Positions 1-7,248 of a stretch of 13,937 bases of DNA are shown here, in pieces. A program made the position numbers and the translations under genes. The notes under the pieces are model-generated. The model searched no databases. It was not told the DNA's origin and saw only the letters and a list, made by a program, of their open reading frames with translations. How positions within the stretch are numbered: the stretch's first letter is position 1; each line of letters opens with the position of its first letter. Origin of the DNA: an uncultured Lachnospiraceae bacterium (GTDB lineage Bacteria > Bacillota > Clostridia > Lachnospirales > Lachnospiraceae); contig CAMQOJ010000050.1 in assembly GCA_947003375.1 (NCBI GenBank), forward strand, positions 1 to 13,937, read 5' to 3'.

Positions 1-186
1 ATGTCTGCGGCTACTGCTCACACGCAGTGTCATTTACTTAAGCAAATTTATGTTAAATATCAGGAAGCTGCTTTTTCCTACCCTTAACTCAAAAAATATT
101 TTTTGCCTGGTCATAAATTTTGCTACCTTTACGGAATGGGTCTTTTGTAATAAAGTAACTTCAAGAGGGAAAGGTAGGTGGCGACA
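1..186. other. AT-rich upstream region without a supported gene
   Basis: This stretch is clearly richer in A and T than everything after it. It carries short open frames (for example 1-87, and a frame open from base 2 to 189), but none has a ribosome binding site, a credible start or a recognisable product. It includes a perfect 14-bp palindrome, AAAAAATATTTTTT, at 91-104. A -10-like TGTAAT sits at 146-151 with no matching -35. It probably holds the promoter and operator of the cluster starting at 187, and perhaps the tail of an upstream unit cut by the window edge. Confidence 0.5.
115..138 (+). promoter_or_regulatory. Candidate operator, copy 1 of a shared AAATTT..AC..TTTAC motif
   Basis: The segment begins AAATTTTGCTACC and continues TTTACGGAATG. 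It matches 18 of 24 positions with the segment at 5096-5119, and a shorter related block lies at 5212-5228. It ends about 7 bases before a -10-like TGTAAT (146-151) that lacks a -35, the arrangement expected for an activator-dependent promoter. A role as binding site for the locus AraC regulator is inference only; AT-rich chance similarity is possible. Confidence 0.25.
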
Positions 187-852
187 ATGAAAGGAAAAAC
201 GATTTACGGCTTCGGAGATTCCCTGGTGGAGGGGCATTGCCTGAAAGTCGGCATGCTGGACGCCCTGGCGGAGAAAAATGGGATGAAACTGGTAAAGTAC
301 GCCAGGAATGGCGCAACGGTGATTCCGGATTCATCAAATGCAGACGAAAGAGGATTGGTTCCGGACGTGGCGGAGCAGATTGTCAGGGCATCGGAGGAGG
401 TGCCGGATTATGTCTGCTTCGATGGTCTCACCAACGATGCCTGCCGTCCTGAGCCGGCAAAATGGCTGGGAAAAATGGAAACAGGGTATCAGGGCCCTTA
501 TGACACGGCTACTTTTTACGGTGCCTTTGAGAGGGTGTGCCGGCTTCTGCGGACAAAATATCAGGAGAGCCGGGTCATCTACATATGCGTGCATAAAATG
601 CCTACAAGGGATTTCGCCGCACAGGACATTCTCCAGAAAGCGGCCAGGGAGGTCTGCGCGAAATGGAGCATACCCTGTGTGGACATCTATCGCAGTGGTC
701 TGATCAATACCTGTCTGGATGGGATGCGCAAGGCATATTCATACAATACGGCAGAGTTCCCGCAGGATGGCAACGGAACCCATCTGAATGCTGCGGGGTA
801 TGAAAAATGGTATCTGCCCATGATAGAGCAGGCGCTGATTTACGGAATATAG
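187..852 (+). CDS. SGNH/GDSL-family hydrolase (esterase-like)
   Basis: This is a 221-residue protein of the SGNH hydrolase fold, a family that includes carbohydrate acetylesterases. Block I is GFGDSL with nucleophile Ser12, the block II glycine lies in ARNGA, and block III is GLTND with Asn83. The last block reads DGNGTHLNAAGY with His199. The usual D-x-x-H has Asn196 where Asp is expected, although Asp194 is nearby, so the triad may be incomplete or rearranged. No signal peptide or membrane segment is seen, so it should act in the cytoplasm. ATG187 was chosen because AGGTGG lies 5 bases upstream and family members begin a few residues before the GDS motif. GTG178, with GAGGGA 7 bases upstream, is a real alternative. 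It is first in a cluster with GH2, 13 bases ahead of that gene, which suggests removal of acyl groups from an imported oligosaccharide (inference). The exact substrate cannot be read from sequence. Confidence 0.85.
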   Translation: MKGKTIYGFGDSLVEGHCLKVGMLDALAEKNGMKLVKYARNGATVIPDSSNADERGLVPDVAEQIVRASEEVPDYVCFDGLTNDACRPEPAKWLGKMETGYQGPYDTATFYGAFERVCRLLRTKYQESRVIYICVHKMPTRDFAAQDILQKAAREVCAKWSIPCVDIYRSGLINTCLDGMRKAYSYNTAEFPQDGNGTHLNAAGYEKWYLPMIEQALIYGI

Positions 853-865
853 AGGGAGGATAGCT

Positions 866-3253
866 ATGCGCAGAGTGGAAAAAGAATTCATGGGGGGCTG
901 GAGCTTTGCCCTGACCAATGCAGGGAAGACACTGGAAAGCGGGCTGGACTGGACATGTCCGCCGGCGGAGGCGTTCAAAAGTGTGACGCTGCCCCACGAC
1001 TGGGCCGTAACGATGCCCATATCGGAGGATATGAGGCAGGGAGCAGACCAGGGATACCGCAACCGATGGGGAATCGGGTGGTACCGCAAGGAATTTATCC
1101 TGGAAGAGATTGAGGAAAACAGGCGCTGTCTTCTGGATTTCGGCGGCATCTTTGAGGACAGCTGCATCTGGGTGAACGGCAGGGAACTGGGCGGGCACAG
1201 ATACGGCTATACGCCTTTTTGCGTTGATGTGACAGAGGCGCTGCGGGAGGGGACAAATGAGATCCTGGTTCGGGTGAACAATACGGCAGAGCCCGCGGAT
1301 CGCTGGTACAGCGGCTGCGGCATTTACCGTACGGTGAAATGGATTGTGAAGGATGAGGACTGCCTGGAGGCCAAGGATGTAATCGTGGACACGGACACGG
1401 GAGAGGGCGATGCCAAAGTGCGGGTCAGGGTGCTGAGCAGAAAGCGAGTCAATCTCGTTTTGTGCGCGCCGGAGAGCGGAGCGCCTGTGGCACAGGGACT
1501 GGCGGCAGACGGGGAATGGACAGAGCTTACCGTGGTGCAGGCAAAACTCTGGTCAGCGGAGCACCCCGATCTCTATACCCTGAAATTGTCTTTGGCCGAC
1601 GAGGATGGGGCAGGGGATGAGATAAGCCTGAGGATAGGGCTGCGCAGGGTGGAATTCCTGCCGGGGAAAGGGATGTTCGTCAATGGCCGGGAGACAAAGC
1701 TGAAAGGCGCCTGTGTGCATCAGGATGTGGGGTGCTTAGGGATTGCCGCCAAAAAGGAGATTTGGCGGGAACGTCTGGCTGCGCTGAAGGAGATGGGGTG
1801 TAACGCCATCCGCCCCGCCCACCACATGCATTCGGAAGAGTTCATGGACCTGTGCGATGAAATGGGATTCTATGTCTATGAGGAATGCTTTGACAAATGG
1901 ACGGGAGGGCTGTACGGAAGATATTTTGAAGATGACTGGCAGAAAGATATAAAGGCCATGATAGAGCGGGACAGAAACCGGCCCAGCGTGGTGATATGGG
2001 GCGTGGGCAATGAGGTGGAGAACCAGGGACAGCCCTCTATGCTGGACATCCTGCGGAAGCTGACAGGATATGTCCATGCCCTGGACGGCACCCGCCCTGT
2101 GAGCTGTGCCATGAATCCCCATTTTAAGCGGGAAAGCAATGTGGACATCAGGGGTGTTTCGGATATACAGAAATTTGTGGACGAAGTATCGGACACGGAA
2201 ATCTATGACATAGAAGAGCGGGTGGAGAGGATATGCCGCATCGGGGAGATTGTGGATATTATTTCCTGTAATTATCAGGAACAGTGGTATCCGCGGATTC
2301 ACGGGGCCATGCCGGACAAGCTGATTCTGGGGACGGAGAGTTACCAGTATTTTAGCGGATATGGGGATCAGATGCAGAATTATACAGAGGAGAATCCGCC
2401 GCTGACGCCGTTTCAGTATCCCTGGTGCATCGGCAGCATGATTTGGACAGGCATTGACTATCTGGGGGAATCCATGGGATATCCCTCCAAAGGCTGGTGC
2501 GGATCCCCTATCCGGACAAACGGAGAGAGGAGGACAGGATATTATACCCTGCAGAGCCAGTGGAGCGAAGAGCCCATGGTGCATTTCGCCGTGCTGGACT
2601 ATTCTCTGGGGGATGAGATGGTGAAGGAGCACTGGGACGCGCCCATGTATCTGGAGCACTGGGACTTCCCGTGGCTGCGCAGGGCCGTGATTCCCTACAG
2701 GATTGCCACGAACTGTGAGGAGGTGGCGCTTTATCTGAATGGGCGGCGGTTTTATGTGGGAAGGCCCGCCGATTTTGCCAATGGAATCATCACAGGCTAT
2801 CTGCCCTGGCAGCCGGGCCGGGTCAGGGCAGTGGGATACCGGCAGGGAAAAGAGGCGGCCTGTCATGAAGTGGCGACGCCGGGAGAGGCGCAGCGGCTTG
2901 CTTTCAGCCTTTCCGGCAGGAAAGAGACGCTGCCAGAGGAATTTGCGCTGCAGGATGCGGAGGAAGGATACGAGCTGATGCTGACAGTCCGGGCGCTGGA
3001 CGGGGAAGGGCAGTTTTGTATGCGGACGGAAGCGGAAGTCAGTTTTACGGTGGAGGGAGAGGCAGAGTTTGTGGCTGCGGACAATGGGGATTTATGCGGC
3101 GATGCTTCATATGAGGACAGGAAAGTCGCTCTCTACAGGGGAAGCGCCAGCGTGGTGATTTGTCTGAAAGCTGTCAGAGGGAAGACAAAAGTCAGGGCAA
3201 TGGCAGAGGGGCTGGACATGGCGGAAGTGGCGCTGCGCTTTGACGCAGTTTAA
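866..3253 (+). CDS. Glycoside hydrolase family 2, beta-galactosidase-like
   Basis: This 795-residue protein has GH2 architecture: an N-terminal sugar-binding domain (WVNGRELGGHRYGYTPF, then RWYSGCGIYR), an immunoglobulin-like domain, a TIM barrel, and C-terminal beta domains from about residue 600. The barrel shows IRPAHHMHSEEFMDLCDEMG and EECFDKW. Expected acid/base Glu383 lies in GNEVE and expected nucleophile Glu491 in LGTES, so it should be an active retaining exo-glycosidase. Family members include beta-galactosidases, beta-glucuronidases, beta-mannosidases and others. I do not see the N-x-K carboxylate-recognition motif of beta-glucuronidases in IRTNGERRTGYY, which leans towards a neutral sugar such as galactose, but this is not proof. 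There is no signal peptide, so action is cytoplasmic. AGAGGGAGGA at 851-860, overlapping the previous stop, supports the start. The next gene follows after 21 bases. Confidence 0.9.
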   Translation: MRRVEKEFMGGWSFALTNAGKTLESGLDWTCPPAEAFKSVTLPHDWAVTMPISEDMRQGADQGYRNRWGIGWYRKEFILEEIEENRRCLLDFGGIFEDSCIWVNGRELGGHRYGYTPFCVDVTEALREGTNEILVRVNNTAEPADRWYSGCGIYRTVKWIVKDEDCLEAKDVIVDTDTGEGDAKVRVRVLSRKRVNLVLCAPESGAPVAQGLAADGEWTELTVVQAKLWSAEHPDLYTLKLSLADEDGAGDEISLRIGLRRVEFLPGKGMFVNGRETKLKGACVHQDVGCLGIAAKKEIWRERLAALKEMGCNAIRPAHHMHSEEFMDLCDEMGFYVYEECFDKWTGGLYGRYFEDDWQKDIKAMIERDRNRPSVVIWGVGNEVENQGQPSMLDILRKLTGYVHALDGTRPVSCAMNPHFKRESNVDIRGVSDIQKFVDEVSDTEIYDIEERVERICRIGEIVDIISCNYQEQWYPRIHGAMPDKLILGTESYQYFSGYGDQMQNYTEENPPLTPFQYPWCIGSMIWTGIDYLGESMGYPSKGWCGSPIRTNGERRTGYYTLQSQWSEEPMVHFAVLDYSLGDEMVKEHWDAPMYLEHWDFPWLRRAVIPYRIATNCEEVALYLNGRRFYVGRPADFANGIITGYLPWQPGRVRAVGYRQGKEAACHEVATPGEAQRLAFSLSGRKETLPEEFALQDAEEGYELMLTVRALDGEGQFCMRTEAEVSFTVEGEAEFVAADNGDLCGDASYEDRKVALYRGSASVVICLKAVRGKTKVRAMAEGLDMAEVALRFDAV

Positions 3254-3274
3254 GATACTGGAGGATGGCAGGAC

Positions 3275-4426
3275 ATGAAAATCACGAAAATAGAGAAATT
3301 TTATATCAAACCCAGATGGATGCTGGTGAAAGTGTCCACAGATGAAGGCATCACCGGGTGGGGAGAACCCACCTTGGAGGGCAGGAGCACAGTTGTGGGA
3401 GAGGCTGTCGATGTTCTGGCGGAATTGATTGCAGGGCAGGATCCCATGAATATCGAACTGCTCTACAACATGATGTACAGAGGGGCCTTTTACCGGGGAG
3501 GAGCCGTAATATACAGCGCAATCAGCGGCATCGAGCAGGCCCTGTGGGATATCAAGGGCAAGAAACTGGGGGTGCCGGTCTGGCAGCTGCTGGGAGGAAA
3601 ATGCAGGGACAGGATCAGGATGTACGCCCATCTGCTTCCCTTTAATGACAATCCCACGGAAGAGGACATCCGATATTGGGCGAAAAAAAGGCTGGATGAC
3701 GGTTTCACGGCGCTGAAGACTTCCATGCTGACGCCGCCTGTCAGGCATATTGATACCCTGGCCACAATCCGGACGATTGTAAACAGGATGGAGGTTCTGC
3801 GGGACGCGGTGGGAGAGGAAATTGATTTTGCCATCGATTTTCATGGGAGAATATCCCCCGCTATGGCACCGGTGCTCTGCAGGGAGCTGGAAAAAGTCTT
3901 CCCCATGTTCATCGAGGAGCCTGTGCTGCCGGAGAATGTGGATGCAATGGCCAAAATAGCACGGATGACCACAATTCCCATCGCCAGTGGAGAACGCCTG
4001 TTCACCACCTATGGATACAGAGAGCTGATTGAGAAACAGGCGGTGAGCGTGGTACAGCCGGACGTGTGCCACTGCGGTGGTATCCTGCAGACATTCAAGA
4101 TTGCTGCCATGGCCCAGAATTATTACATGAGCGTAGCGCCTCACAACCCGCTGGGGCCAGTTGCCCTGGCCGCCTGTCTGCAGATAGACGCCTGCATCCA
4201 GAACTTTACAGCCCAGGAACATCCTACCCATATGGAGCGTCTGGATCTGGGGGAGGGATTGTTCAGGACTCCTTTTGTGATAAAAGACGGATACATAGAC
4301 GTGCCTCAGGGACCGGGGCTTGGATTTGAGATTGACGAGGCATATCTGAATGAGATTCTTTATGATGGGAGATGGAGCAATCCGGTGCTGTTTTTCCAGG
4401 ATGACGGGTCAATGGGAGAATGGTGA
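3275..4426 (+). CDS. dgoD: D-galactonate dehydratase-like enolase-superfamily enzyme
   Basis: This 383-residue protein belongs to the mandelate racemase/muconate lactonizing group. It closely matches the D-galactonate dehydratase DgoD (382 residues in E. coli), which converts D-galactonate to 2-keto-3-deoxy-D-galactonate. The N-terminal capping domain has GITGWGEPTLEG and the substrate-loop region MMYRGAFYRGG. Metal ligands are Asp188, Glu214 and Glu240 (in FAIDFHG, IEEP and SGERLF). Catalytic His190 and His290 (VAPHNPLGP) and Glu315 are present, all spaced as in DgoD with a constant +5 offset. GGAGGA at 3260-3265 lies 9 bases before ATG. It sits between a GH2 glycosidase and a KDPG-type aldolase, which fits sugar-acid catabolism. 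Close relatives can use other aldonates, so the class is sure but the exact substrate is less so. Confidence 0.87.
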   Translation: MKITKIEKFYIKPRWMLVKVSTDEGITGWGEPTLEGRSTVVGEAVDVLAELIAGQDPMNIELLYNMMYRGAFYRGGAVIYSAISGIEQALWDIKGKKLGVPVWQLLGGKCRDRIRMYAHLLPFNDNPTEEDIRYWAKKRLDDGFTALKTSMLTPPVRHIDTLATIRTIVNRMEVLRDAVGEEIDFAIDFHGRISPAMAPVLCRELEKVFPMFIEEPVLPENVDAMAKIARMTTIPIASGERLFTTYGYRELIEKQAVSVVQPDVCHCGGILQTFKIAAMAQNYYMSVAPHNPLGPVALAACLQIDACIQNFTAQEHPTHMERLDLGEGLFRTPFVIKDGYIDVPQGPGLGFEIDEAYLNEILYDGRWSNPVLFFQDDGSMGEW

Positions 4427-4431
4427 CGGAA

Positions 4432-5112
4432 ATGAGCAGGAAAGAACAATTGATTCAGGAAGTGAAGGAAAACAGAATCATTGCCATCTTAAGAGGGATA
4501 GAGGCTGATAAATGTGCCGATACGGCAGAGGCGCTTCTGGCCGGAGGGATAGGTCTGGTGGAGGTGACTTTCAATCAGAAGGAAAGCGGCAGAGGCTATC
4601 ACAGCACGGTTGAGGGCATCAGAGACATTGTACAGCGTCTGGGCGGAAAAATGCGCGTGGGGGCGGGAACCGTCCTTACGCTGGAGCAGCTTCGCCTGGC
4701 ATATGACGCCGGGGCGGAATATATCATCACGCCAAATGTTGACACGGATGTCATAAAAGAGGCTGGCCGTCTGGGGCTGGTGACTATGCCGGGAGCGTTC
4801 ACTCCTACGGAGGTCTGCCAGGCTTACGGGGCGGGAGCGGACTTCGTGAAGATCTTCCCAGCCTCTGCGGTGGGGCCGGATTACTTCAGGGCTTTGAAGG
4901 GCCCGCTGGGACATATCCCGCTGATGGCGGTGGGCGGTGTGGACGAGGAGAACGCGAAGGCTTTCCTGGACGCGGGAGCCGCCGGGCTTGGCATCGGTGG
5001 AAATCTGGTGGACAGAAGGCTGGTTTCGGAAGGAAGATTTGATGAAATGACAGCAATCGTAAAAGGATATGTGGAGCGGATTTGTCAAGGTGGCAAAATT
5101 TTAGTACATTGA
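4432..5112 (+). CDS. KDPG/KHG-type aldolase (Eda/DgoA family)
   Basis: This is a class I aldolase of about 226 residues that would cleave a 2-keto-3-deoxy sugar acid, usually its 6-phosphate, to pyruvate and an aldehyde such as glyceraldehyde 3-phosphate. The IIAILRGI opening, base Glu44 in EVTF, GAGTVL, the TPNVD segment and Schiff-base Lys140 in FVKIFPAS mark the family. After the base it reads NQK where E. coli Eda has LRTE and DgoA has LNSP. The phosphate-side loop reads IGGNLVD, with Asn where Eda and DgoA have Ser. The protein is somewhat longer than the usual 205-215 residues. ATG4432 is preferred because family members start just before this point. ATG4420 or GTG4423, overlapping the dehydratase end by a few bases, are possible. 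It would act on the dehydratase product, but no 2-keto-3-deoxy-sugar kinase gene is present here. Confidence 0.87.
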   Translation: MSRKEQLIQEVKENRIIAILRGIEADKCADTAEALLAGGIGLVEVTFNQKESGRGYHSTVEGIRDIVQRLGGKMRVGAGTVLTLEQLRLAYDAGAEYIITPNVDTDVIKEAGRLGLVTMPGAFTPTEVCQAYGAGADFVKIFPASAVGPDYFRALKGPLGHIPLMAVGGVDEENAKAFLDAGAAGLGIGGNLVDRRLVSEGRFDEMTAIVKGYVERICQGGKILVH

Positions 5113-5119
5113 CAGAATG
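5096..5119 (+). promoter_or_regulatory. Candidate operator, copy 2 of the shared motif
   Basis: The segment begins AAATTTTAGTACA and continues TTGACAGAATG, matching 18 of 24 positions with 115-138. It overlaps the end of the aldolase gene and contains a consensus -35-like TTGACA (5109-5114), though no good -10 sits 17 bases further on. If a promoter is here, its transcript would meet the hairpin at 5156-5200. This is a speculative site. Confidence 0.2.
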
Positions 5120-5155
5120 ATGTGTCAGGGCTGTCATATAGGAGAAAAGAGGAGA

Positions 5156-5200
5156 AAAAAGGCGTCATCTGCATGTGCCACATGCAGATGACGCCTTTTT
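5156..5200 (+). terminator. Strong rho-independent terminator, perfect inverted repeat
   Basis: The arms at 5156-5177 and 5179-5200 are exact reverse complements over 22 bases, with a single C between them. The GC-rich part (GGCGTCATCTGCATG with its partner) folds as a stem of about 16 bp closed by a GCC loop, followed by five T. The matching A run at the 5' side makes the element symmetrical, so it could also stop transcription from the other strand. It lies 43 bases after the aldolase stop and separates the catabolic cluster from the transporter genes. Confidence 0.9.
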
Positions 5201-5211
5201 AGGCGTGACAA

Positions 5212-5228
5212 AAATTTAGTCACTTTAC
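5212..5228 (+). promoter_or_regulatory. Candidate operator, copy 3 of the shared motif, before the ABC genes
   Basis: AAATTTAGTCACTTTAC resembles the copies at 115-138 and 5096-5119 once a one-base gap is allowed. It also lies within a small inverted repeat, GTGAC (5205-5209) with GTCAC (5219-5223). It is downstream of the terminator and about 65 bases before the permease start, where a promoter for the transporter unit would have to be. No clear -35/-10 pair is visible; TACAAA at 5261-5266 is the nearest -10-like hexamer. Confidence 0.27.
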
Positions 5229-5291
5229 CTTGGAAACGAGGATGCGCTACGCTGGAATCATACAAATCCACAAGAAAGGATGGGAAAGCGT

Positions 5292-6257
5292 ATGGGAGTA
5301 AAAAGAGGAGCGAGTACCGCTCCGGCAAAACAGTCTCCGCACAAGCGTAAGGGTGTGGTGGGGAAAGAGTATTGGAAGAATAACTGGCAGCTATATGTGC
5401 TGATTCTTCCGGCAATCATTTATTTCTTTGTGTTCCACTATCTGCCCCTGTATGGTATACAGATTGCCTTTAAGGATTACAAGGCTGTCAGTGGTATCTG
5501 GGGGAGCGCGTGGGTGGGATTGAAGCACTTCAAGGCATTTTTTGAGGCTTACTACTTCAAGCGTCTGCTGTTGAATACGTTTCTATTGAATATCTACAAT
5601 TTATTGTGGAGTTTCCCTATCCCGATTATCCTGGCGATTTTGCTGAATCAGATTCGGGGGGACAGAAAGAAGCGCTTCATCCAGACGACGATTTATGTGC
5701 CGTACTTCATATCTACAGTAGTCCTGGCAGGCATGCTGTACATATTCCTGTCTCCTACCAGCGGCATCTTCAATGTAGTCAGGCAGGCCATGGGGTTTCG
5801 GGCCATTGACTATATGGCTGATGCCGGGGCGTTCCGGACGATTTACATCCTGTCGGGAATATGGCAGGGGGCGGGATACGGAACGATTCTGTATATCGCC
5901 ACATTGTCGGGAATCGATCAGTCCCTGTACGAGGCGGCGGAAATCGATGGCGCCAGCATCTGGCAGAAGATACGCTACATTGATATCCCCAGCCTGATGC
6001 CTACGATTATGATGGTATTCATCCTGGACTGCGGTAAGCTCTTGAGCAGCAATACGGATAAAGCGCTGGTCATGCAGACGGCAGGCAATATCCCGACTTC
6101 GGACATCATCGGCGTCTATGTCTATAATGTGGGTCTGGGAAGCGGCCAGTTCTCCTACACGGCGGCCATAGGATTGTTTATCAACCTGATCAATTTCGTC
6201 ATGATTATGGGAGTCAACAAGATTTCAAAGAAGACTACAGATGTAGGACTATTCTAA
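5292..6257 (+). CDS. Carbohydrate ABC transporter permease, LplB type
   Basis: This 321-residue inner-membrane protein has a basic N-terminal tail followed by about six hydrophobic segments, starting with WQLYVLILPAIIYFFVF. The conserved loop SLYEAAEIDGASIWQKIRYI, with Glu214 opening the EAA motif, contacts the ATPase in this family. The sequence matches the LplB/YteP group of CUT1 permeases, which take up oligosaccharides. ATG5292 is preferred: AAAGGA lies 11 bases upstream, whereas ATG5280 directly abuts that site with no spacing. The gene follows the terminator at 5156-5200 by 91 bases, so it probably begins a transporter transcription unit. The second permease starts 17 bases after its stop. 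Confidence 0.92.
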   Translation: MGVKRGASTAPAKQSPHKRKGVVGKEYWKNNWQLYVLILPAIIYFFVFHYLPLYGIQIAFKDYKAVSGIWGSAWVGLKHFKAFFEAYYFKRLLLNTFLLNIYNLLWSFPIPIILAILLNQIRGDRKKRFIQTTIYVPYFISTVVLAGMLYIFLSPTSGIFNVVRQAMGFRAIDYMADAGAFRTIYILSGIWQGAGYGTILYIATLSGIDQSLYEAAEIDGASIWQKIRYIDIPSLMPTIMMVFILDCGKLLSSNTDKALVMQTAGNIPTSDIIGVYVYNVGLGSGQFSYTAAIGLFINLINFVMIMGVNKISKKTTDVGLF

Positions 6258-6274
6258 AGGAGGTGACGGGGAAG

Positions 6275-7189
6275 ATGATCGGAAAAAAGAAAAAGCTGAG
6301 TATGGCAAATCGGATATTTCACATTGTCAATACTATGATATGGATTTTGGTCATGTTCATCATATTGTACCCGCTGTACCTGGTAATCATCGCATCGGTC
6401 TCGGATCCGGATGCCATCATAAGGGGAGAGGTAATCTGGCATCCTGTGGACTTCTCGCTGATGGGATACAAAGCCGTCTTCAAGTACGGCGAACTGATAC
6501 ATTCCTATGGGAATTCCATTATCTACACGTTCACCAGTGTGGTGCTCAGCATCGCGGTGACACTGTCGGCGGCCTATACGCTGTCGAGACCGAAGTTCAA
6601 GGGGAAAGGGCTTATCAATTTCTACTTCGTATTTACCATGTTTTTCGGAGGCGGTCTGATTCCCACGTTCCTGGTAATGAGGGACGTCCATCTGTACAAT
6701 ACGCCGCTGGTCATCATTTTGATGGGATGTGTGAGCGTATGGAATCTGATGGTGGCAAGGACTTATATCCAGTCCAGTATCCCCAATGAGCTGTATGAGG
6801 CGTCCATGCTGGACGGAGCCAGCCATTTCCAGTATTTCTTCCGGCTTGTGCTGCCGCTGAGCAAGACGATTATCGCGGTTCTGGCTGTGTACTACGGCGT
6901 GGGAAAATGGAATGATTATTTCACAGGGCTTGTGTACTTAAGGGACAGGAATCTCCTTCCGCTGCAGACCATCCTGCGCGAGATTCTGGCTACTTTGCAG
7001 GTGGATAAATCCGGCGATTACATGATGTCCATGGCGGACAATATGGAGAGCATGAGTGAGGCCATGCGAGTGGCCAATGTGGCAAAATACTGCATCATCG
7101 TAGTCGCCACGGGACCGGTGGTCATTCTTTACGGATTTATGCAGAAATATTTCGAGAAGGGCGTCATGATCGGTTCTTTGAAAGGATAA
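6275..7189 (+). CDS. Carbohydrate ABC transporter permease, YtcP type
   Basis: This 304-residue inner-membrane permease is the usual partner of an LplB-type subunit. Features are the first membrane segment MIWILVMFIILYPLYLVIIAS, the family's MFFGGGLIP segment, the ATPase-contact loop LYEASMLDGASHFQYFFRLV (EAS instead of EAA, Glu175), and the C-terminus GVMIGSLKG typical of the YtcP group. The start is ATG6275. A near-perfect anti-SD match, AAAGGAGGTGA (6256-6266), sits 8 bases upstream, and the earlier in-frame GTG6263 lies inside that site, so it cannot be the start. Confidence 0.93.
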   Translation: MIGKKKKLSMANRIFHIVNTMIWILVMFIILYPLYLVIIASVSDPDAIIRGEVIWHPVDFSLMGYKAVFKYGELIHSYGNSIIYTFTSVVLSIAVTLSAAYTLSRPKFKGKGLINFYFVFTMFFGGGLIPTFLVMRDVHLYNTPLVIILMGCVSVWNLMVARTYIQSSIPNELYEASMLDGASHFQYFFRLVLPLSKTIIAVLAVYYGVGKWNDYFTGLVYLRDRNLLPLQTILREILATLQVDKSGDYMMSMADNMESMSEAMRVANVAKYCIIVVATGPVVILYGFMQKYFEKGVMIGSLKG

Positions 7190-7201
7190 TGTCAAAAATA
7201 A

Positions 7202-7230
7202 GTGAATTCATTGCACATATGTGTTATGAT
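7202..7230 (+). promoter_or_regulatory. Possible internal promoter for the binding-protein gene
   Basis: An extended -10, TGTTATGAT (7222-7230), sits just before the binding-protein ribosome site. The -35 candidate GTGAAT (7202-7207), 17 bases upstream, is weak. Two small palindromes, TGAATTCA (7203-7210) and CACATATGTG (7214-7223), cover the -35 and spacer and could be operator half-sites. Extra transcription of the binding protein relative to the permeases is common in such systems; here it is a suggestion only. Confidence 0.3.
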
Positions 7231-7248
7231 AAAAAGGAGGATTAATTC

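Noticed and set aside
1..189. Short open frames at the window start (1-87, and a frame open from base 2 to 189) as genes or a gene tail
   Set aside because: No ribosome site, no recognisable product and AT-rich, low-complexity translation; nothing separates them from chance.
1736..2866. Long minus-strand open frame inside the GH2 gene (376 codons)
   Set aside because: It is antisense to a clear GH2 protein with intact catalytic motifs and has no family resemblance; it arises from codon bias. The other long antisense frames (3107-4231, 7192-8412, 9059-10057, 10241-11533, 11214-12314, 12477-13460) are rejected for the same reason.
5230..5244. Possible catabolite-response (cre) site, TTGGAAACGAGGATG
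   Set aside because: The left half fits the cre pattern well (TTGGAAACG) but the right half does not, so it is only a half-site and could be chance.
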